Shown: one piece after another, positions 58,181 to 64,000 of the stretch
How the letters are laid out: every line of letters starts with the position of its first letter
Numbering within the stretch: position 1 is the first letter of the stretch
Source: Hofstenia miamia
Lineage: Eukaryota; Xenacoelomorpha; Acoela
Direction of reading: 5' to 3'
DNA length: 64,000 nucleotides
NCBI GenBank assembly: GCA_004352715.1
Contig: SCFE01000004.1
Span: 4,144,846-4,208,845, forward strand
Translations under genes and position numbers: made by a program
The notes under the pieces: model-generated
What the model was told of the DNA's origin: nothing
Databases searched by the model: none
What the model saw: the letters and a program-made list of their open reading frames with translations, nothing else

Positions 58181-60841
58181 ATGTTATCCAATGGCATGGA
58201 GAGAGATGAAGTGACACGTGAACAACGTCTTTATGCAATCTTACAGCGCCGACAACAAATTCTGCGCACAAACCATCATCAACATCTCAGTGAACTTTTC
58301 TATTTGGAAAATGACCTGGGAGGATACTGTGAATTTAATGCTTGGTTAGAATGCTTGCCTGATTCTGTAAAGCAATTACTAGTAACATATGATACCCCTG
58401 ATATTGATGTACCTTCTACACTTAAAATGGAAACATTTATCAAAACAGAGCCCGAATGTGATAGTCTAAAAAGAAAATTAACAGATCTTCCTAATGATTT
58501 TACAATTAACGTTAAAGTACCTCGTCTTGAAATACCGAAATCGTTACCCACTGTGGAATCAATTTCACAGTCTAAAATTAATCGTCAAGATTCCAATACG
58601 CGATTGCAACGCAGTGATTCGTCTTCACCTCGTGCTCGTAGAGAAGCCCATGTGCAACAACGTGCTGCTCAGCTTCAACGGGAAGGTAGTTGGAGCTTGA
58701 TGAGATTGCCACGTATTCGTGAGCCTCAAAGACGTAAAACTCATTGGGATTATGTCATTGAAGAAACGCTGTGGTTGGCAGAAGATTACGCTGGTGAGCG
58801 ATATTGGAAGCGAAAAATGGCTCGCGAATTGGCATTTGCATGTGCAGCTGCAGTTAAATGTGCATCTACTAAAAGATCGAAAAAAGTTGCTAGAATTATT
58901 TCAGAGTGGTGGGATTCTCTTACTCCAAATGAAAACTTAAATCCTGTGAGCAAATGGGCATTGAAGCAGAAAAATCCTGACGAAAATTGGGATGAACTTC
59001 CGATATGGTATCCACCAACTCCACCTGCTGAATCAGAAGAATTTTATGAAGACATTACGCTAACTCCGTGGTATTGTTCAGAGCCAATGGTTGAATGTGA
59101 ATTACCTCCTTTAAAGCCACTCAAACCTCAAATTGTGTCCCCTCCCATTTTGCCTCGTACTATATTTCACAGAACTGTACCGTCTTTAGCAAAAATGCGG
59201 CGGGAACTTAAAGAAGCAAAATATAGAGGTCGATTGTTGCCTCGAAATGGCTTGTCGTCGACCCCCAATGATGAATGGCTTGCTGCTGAAGACTGGACTT
59301 TGCTTCAGTGTCTCCTTCTTTTACAAGAGCTTCCTTTGGCGTTGACTCCTGTCACTGCTGGGCATACTCCGAATTTTGAACTTGCTAGCGAACTGATAGA
59401 TCGTATTTATAAATCACCACGGCAATGTCGGATGAGATATGAGACTATTGCAAGAGAGGAAAATCGTAAAGGTAGACGATGCTCGATGAATGATAGAACT
59501 ATAGGAATCACAAGAGTTTATTCTGCACGTTTTGCTCTGGTCAAAGAAATAGCAAGTAAACGACCTGCTGTTGTTCCTCGAGGTACTTCATCGCATTCAA
59601 GCTCAAGACATGCAGCTGTATTGGAGGAGCATGGTATTCGTTACGATGAACCTCAATCTGCACAAACATTATCACAAATTCGCGCCGAGAGAGTACAACG
59701 TGAGAGGAAATTGAATCAAGCTAAACTACCATCAAACAGTACTGCTAGTGAAAAACAAAAGAAGAATGGAAATATCAGTTTATCTGGTTCCTCTGCAAGA
59801 TTCCAACATTCATATAGCCAAGTTCAACGTCCTCGATTAGGTTCTTCTCCAAGATTGCCACAACAAGCTACTATTCCAAGAACAAGTAATTCTGCTTTGG
59901 CTAGAACAATTGTTTCAACACCAAGTTTACAACTCGGTCAAATTCGCATTCTTCAACCAGTTTCATCTACAGAACATCAGCGAAATACTTTAGGAAACAA
60001 TGATCATAAACATCTTAAAAAGCAGGCTCCCTATTCTCAAGAAAAGGCACGCTTAACCGATGCAGATGCTAATTTATTCAAACAGAGGCAAACAGTTCAA
60101 ACTGTTGGTCCAAAGACGAATATAGTCACTGTGCCTGCAGGATTAGTAAATCTTCATGTAAAAAGTTCTACTACTACAACTGTAACTGGTGGTACCACTA
60201 CAATAATTAGCAACAGTAAATTACCGACTTCACAATTGATTCACTTAAGACAACACACCGTCAAACAACCTGGTCAAAAACAGCCTCACATCATTGCAAC
60301 ACCCTTATCTAGTCGACAACAAATAATCCTTCAACAGCCTAATTCTTCAACTACCAAGCCAATTGCTGTTCCTGTTGCGCAGTTAGCTAAGCAGCACGTA
60401 ACCATGATTCAATCAACTGATCACTCTAGTACAGCTTCAACTCCCAATACAGTAAAGCTCACTTCTGCCCCATCCACTCTGGTTATTTCATCAGCTGTTC
60501 CAAGAGCTGTTTCTGCTGTGGTAGCTCGCACGGCTTCTGATCGACCAAATGTTATTCGTGCTTCAGCGGTTACCACCCGTATTGGTACATCAGTAGTGAG
60601 TACGACATCTGTTTTAGACAAATCCTCTTCTCTTGAGCGGCAGAGTTCTACGAATGAACAGATACGGCCTACTGCCGCAATTCTCCAGCACTCTTCACGC
60701 AGAAATATTGCTTCTCCACCTACGATTACCACCTCATCATTAACTGCAGATACTGAATCCATTACATTACAAAGTACTTCTCTATCCTTTGAAACTTCAA
60801 AAACAACATCTTCATTTTATACTAAGTTTAGAAAACAATAA
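58181..60841 (+). CDS. EP400/p400-like NuA4 scaffold with HSA and SANT but no SNF2 ATPase
   Basis: Single open frame of 886 residues. Order: an N-terminal helical region (QRLYAILQRRQQIL), an HSA domain from about residue 182 (KTHWDYVIEETLWLAEDYAG, then YWKRKMARELAFACAAAV), the p400 signature IWYPPTPP (about 276-282), PRTIFHRTVPSLAKMRRELK, a SANT/Myb-like domain (EWLAAEDWTLLQCL from 365 to about 425, ending SPRQCRMRYE), HAAVLEEHGIRYDEP and QIRAERVQRERK, then a Ser/Thr/Gln-rich tail. Every block is in the order of vertebrate EP400 and fly Domino-A, which are chromatin remodelers of the TIP60/NuA4 complex, but the roughly 1000-residue split ATPase that should separate HSA and PPTPP is absent. 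HSA recruits actin and Arp4; SANT binds histones or Tip60 partners. The domain plan equals yeast Eaf1/Vid21. No intron interrupts the frame. Confidence 0.85.
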   Translation: MLSNGMERDEVTREQRLYAILQRRQQILRTNHHQHLSELFYLENDLGGYCEFNAWLECLPDSVKQLLVTYDTPDIDVPSTLKMETFIKTEPECDSLKRKLTDLPNDFTINVKVPRLEIPKSLPTVESISQSKINRQDSNTRLQRSDSSSPRARREAHVQQRAAQLQREGSWSLMRLPRIREPQRRKTHWDYVIEETLWLAEDYAGERYWKRKMARELAFACAAAVKCASTKRSKKVARIISEWWDSLTPNENLNPVSKWALKQKNPDENWDELPIWYPPTPPAESEEFYEDITLTPWYCSEPMVECELPPLKPLKPQIVSPPILPRTIFHRTVPSLAKMRRELKEAKYRGRLLPRNGLSSTPNDEWLAAEDWTLLQCLLLLQELPLALTPVTAGHTPNFELASELIDRIYKSPRQCRMRYETIAREENRKGRRCSMNDRTIGITRVYSARFALVKEIASKRPAVVPRGTSSHSSSRHAAVLEEHGIRYDEPQSAQTLSQIRAERVQRERKLNQAKLPSNSTASEKQKKNGNISLSGSSARFQHSYSQVQRPRLGSSPRLPQQATIPRTSNSALARTIVSTPSLQLGQIRILQPVSSTEHQRNTLGNNDHKHLKKQAPYSQEKARLTDADANLFKQRQTVQTVGPKTNIVTVPAGLVNLHVKSSTTTTVTGGTTTIISNSKLPTSQLIHLRQHTVKQPGQKQPHIIATPLSSRQQIILQQPNSSTTKPIAVPVAQLAKQHVTMIQSTDHSSTASTPNTVKLTSAPSTLVISSAVPRAVSAVVARTASDRPNVIRASAVTTRIGTSVVSTTSVLDKSSSLERQSSTNEQIRPTAAILQHSSRRNIASPPTITTSSLTADTESITLQSTSLSFETSKTTSSFYTKFRKQ

Positions 60842-61139
60842 ATTTTGTATTGTTAACTTTTTTATAATTTATGTGTTTAATAGCAAAGTTTGTACTTTTG
60901 TATAGAAATTCATTATTTAATATTTGTGTTTGATTTTTATTCGAAATTTAGTGTTGGTCGTTGTAATTGTAAATAAATTCAGTAATTATTTCATTCCTTA
61001 TTTTTGTCCATTCTGCATTACTAAAGCGAGTATTTTTTCTGATTGTATCACTTTTTCCGTTTTATCAAACTATTTTATTTTTTATTTTATTTTTATTTCT
61101 TATATAGCTTCTAGTAGAAGCTCTATTGCGCGTATATAC
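60842..61139. other. 3' flank of the EP400-like gene
   Basis: AATAAA occurs at the stop codon (60839-60844) and again near 60971 (GTAAATAAATTC); either may serve polyadenylation. Confidence 0.4.
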
Positions 61140-61335
61140 AAAACAGTCTATAAATGTAACGTGTCAAGTTGTTCAATAAAGAAAGTGTTTAAGCTCTTTT
61201 TTAAGAGTGGCAATGTTTTCCGCATTTATAATTGATACTGGTAAGGAGTTGAAAAGCTTAGGGCCACCTCATGAAAAAGCAGTTTTCGCCTTTTTAGTAA
61301 TTGGAACTGCGAAATGAGGACCTTTAATCGTACAA
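61140..61335 (-). mobile_element. LINE C-terminal fragment
   Basis: On the minus strand GGPKLFNSLPVSIINAENIA, with KKELKHFL just after, is the conserved end of CR1/Jockey-like LINE proteins (G-P-x-L-W-N-S-L-P). One stop lies just before it. It sits antisense in the 3' flank of the EP400-like gene. Confidence 0.65.
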
Positions 61336-63388
61336 GAGTCACTGATGACTGGAGATAATCAATTCTGTAAATAACATGGAGCCAAATTTCTGTATAAAAT
61401 TTGTGAAAATAATTTAAAGATTTTATTATATCTGGTCAAATATGGAGAGTTGACATTAAAATTTGCTTTGAATTTTTAAAAATTGGTTAACAGAGCAAAC
61501 TCTCATCTGAATACACAATTGAATAATCAGTAATTAATTATTTTGTTCAATTTGCTAATGTAATTCTGAAATTCGAATATTCTTATTCAAAAAGAAACTC
61601 AGCAATACTAAATCTTAAAAATCCACCGAACTTTTAATTCAAAATATTATATTATTGTAAATGATACAGGTTTACATCTATTTAACCTGTTGTCCATCAT
61701 TATTACATCCATGTACTACATGTACTTGAAAATAAATTTTTAAAAACATTTTTTCTCTTTTATACAAGTCAATGATTAACTTGAATTCCGCTTGACAGTT
61801 TTCATTCTTAGTGCTCAGACTGATAAAATAAAGTAGTTAAACAACCTTTTAATCAGAAATCGTATTAATCGCTATAATATCCTCTCATAGATCAAGCTTA
61901 TGTGCTACAGAATTTTATCAAATGGTGCACATTTGCATCAGTGTATTGACAAGTGTATGTTGATAAGCGAGGGATAAAAGTGCCGCGCCTGAGACAACAT
62001 TTGAGTTAATAGCAAATCTTATTAAGATCAATGCATTTAGATGTCTTATTAATTTCAAAATGTTAAGTAAATTATCATGAGATTCATCAAAAATTGTGTG
62101 TGTGTGTGTTGCTAGTTTTATCTGTATATTTAATATGAATCTAGTATAATGCAGCTACTATTAATAAGTGGGATGCTCATGATAATTTTCATAGGAGACG
62201 TCATGCCTGCTTCGAGTGTATCATGTATAGCAAAATGCTAACGATAAATAATATTGATAACCACAATATAAATATGCATTTTATAAGCGATAAGTGAAAC
62301 TTTGAAAACCGAAAGCAACAATAAGAGAAAATATATTAAGCTATCGATGCCTTGAAGTACATGTGCATTACAATAACGATTATTTGAAAAATACCTCTTC
62401 ATTTAATAAGAAAATCTTAGCTTTAGTTTTGTAAAGATATTCGGCAAATTATGGAATAATTGACAAAACTTGGAGTCAGAAAATGCATTATTTCCTTTAC
62501 TAAATAGTTTGCTTAAATTTTGTTTTCACCTACAACTATATTATTAAGACGAATATCTATTCTAAATACTTTAAAAAAAGTTCTAGTATATTTGAACAAT
62601 CTTTGATTAATTTTTACTCAATGAAGTACTTTGTTTATAATGCATGTAAGTAAATGAATAAAAATTTTTCTCGTATCTTAATGTCATAATATAACAGTTT
62701 TTAGAGTAATTAATCTCATAATTTCGTTGGGTGATGTGATCTTGACCATAACGCCTAGAGAATTTACAATAATTTGTTGAAATACGTAATTTCAGATAGG
62801 GTTACTATGTCAATTTCGCACACGCGGTTGAGCATATCCTTTTTTGTTCTTTTTAATTCTTGCCAAACTTTAGCGTTATAATGTAGAGCACAGATTTGAA
62901 ATTTGTACACATTTTCCATTTTTAATAATAATTCTAATTCGCATTCGATTTCGGCCGTTTTACATTAATCAAAACGCATTTTCATATTTAGATGCTCTTG
63001 ACAACGCATGTCTAAGTATACATTGAAAAACATATTCGTTTTTAGCATCTGAAAAATTCATATTCCATGTATTGTAATAACAAATCATGAACAGAGCATG
63101 GAAATATTTTTAATGGGAGTGTTTGCTTTATTCTTTACCATGCATGCTGTGCTATTAATTGAAATTAGCATTTATTTAGTTTCTTATACCTGAAATATGT
63201 TTTAAAATGTATGATGGTAGTAGGAATTGAATGTTCTCAGATTTCTTGGCTAACATTTATTCGAAATTCTCCACTGAGAATAGGTTTTTACAATCAAATT
63301 CTGTACAATCATATTTACATAACCTTCGCATTCAATATTTAACTCACTGCTACTAACTGTTCGCATCGTTTTAGTTCTGAGTTTAAAT
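61336..63388. other. Intergenic stretch, nothing recognised
   Basis: About 2 kb of AT-rich sequence with a short (GT)n run near 62097-62110. No coding block or repeat end is supported. Confidence 0.45.
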
Positions 63389-64000
63389 ATGTTTCGTAAA
63401 TTCGCTTCATATCATTCCACTTTTGGAAAAGCTACTGCTTTCGCTGGGGGAGCGCTCTTGGCTGGGGTAATTTTTTCACTTTGATATTTGATTTATGTAT
63501 TTAATAATTTGATTTTGTTTAATCAATGGTTTACAAAGTTCATATAAAAATATTCAGGATGATCACTTTTTCAGTAACTTTGTTTAATGCCACTATTCAG
63601 ATACTTTCAGATTTATTGAAAATCTCATACGAATGCCAAGGCCGCATAAATGCCATGAAGCCGCTATTAAGTGGACACCCTGATAATTGATTCTATGACA
63701 AAATTTCTCAGAATGTTTAGATCTTATTTAGTTTATAAGTTTTATCACGTAAGTATATTGTTAAAACAAAGTTGCTCGGCATGTTTATGCAGACTGTCTG
63801 TCGGATTTTTTGGCTTAAATTTTAGTTTTTAATGAGATAGTAAGCGCCGAACAATTTTGAACTAAACTTCTTTAACATTCTGACTGACTTCGGTCTTGTT
63901 TTATTTTCACAAAATTGCAATTGTGCTAATGACATAATAATATTTAGGTTGGAAGCGTACTTTATCAAAACACCCCCTCGGCTTTCGCCTTACCGCAAGG
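63389..64000 (+). CDS. 5' end of a gene with possible mitochondrial presequence, partial
   Basis: ATG at 63389 opens a 78-base exon, MFRKFASYHSTFGKATAF followed by AGGALLAG, with a donor GTAATT at 63467. After an intron the acceptor TATTTAG at 63947 leads to VGSVLYQNTPSAFALPQG, running off the window. The basic, hydroxylated, acid-free start with a short hydrophobic stretch looks like a mitochondrial targeting and membrane-anchoring segment, as in inner-membrane dehydrogenases or cytochrome c1, but the piece is too short to name the protein. Confidence 0.5.

Noticed and set aside
58300-60762. Other-frame ORFs over the EP400-like gene
   Set aside because: Shadows of the 886-codon frame.

Overview
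This is an AT-rich eukaryotic (metazoan) window: the genes have GT-AG introns, the intergenic DNA is full of decayed transposons, and there are no operons or ribosome binding sites. The repeat families (a cysteine-rich multicopy family typical of arthropods, Tc1/mariner, pogo-like, hAT and MULE-like MITEs, CR1/Jockey-like and R2-like LINEs) fit an invertebrate, most likely an arthropod. I cannot name the species. The assembly is a draft: large N gaps lie at 5239-6075, 29995-30994, 48104-49103 and 50798-51797, short ones at 31593-31609 and 35170-35210, and single Ns at 7161, 21374, 44023, 47870 and 52522. Most small gaps sit between duplicated sequence, which looks like unmerged contig ends or alleles.

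Layout. 1-4080: broken remains of a large endogenous viral/Polinton-like (adintovirus-like) element with packaging ATPase, PLA2-like protein, integrase and helicase/GIY-YIG fragments. 7773-10920: a frameshifted arthropod-type cysteine-rich gene, then LINE and Tc1 wreckage. 12410-17578 (-): GRWD1, the ribosome-biogenesis WD protein, without its C-terminal exons and with a transposon in exon 3. 18137-18555 (+): a small unrecognised gene. 19277-20692 (-): an unrecognised two-exon, 226-residue protein with a C-terminal membrane segment. 23718-25301 (-): single-exon RRN3 (TIF-IA). 26308-34881 (-): acylglycerol kinase AGK, with LINEs and a gap in its large intron and one exon missing. 35812-40731 (-): Integrator subunit INTS14 in six exons. 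41105-56930: tandem duplications, LINE pieces, an inverted partial copy of AGK, a 42-bp minisatellite, a hAT pseudogene and a MULE-like foldback. 58181-60841 (+): an intronless EP400-like protein with HSA and SANT domains but no SNF2 ATPase. 63389-64000 (+): 5' end of a gene with a possible mitochondrial presequence.

The host genes are housekeeping genes, not a pathway cluster. Two serve ribosome production (GRWD1 in 60S assembly, RRN3 in Pol I initiation), INTS14 serves snRNA and nascent-RNA 3' processing, AGK serves mitochondrial lipid signalling and protein import, and the EP400-like protein belongs to NuA4/TIP60 chromatin complexes. The observation most worth following is the EP400-like gene: an animal protein with the yeast Eaf1/Vid21 domain order. 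Next come the endogenous viral element, the GRWD1 exon insertion and the inverted AGK copy.
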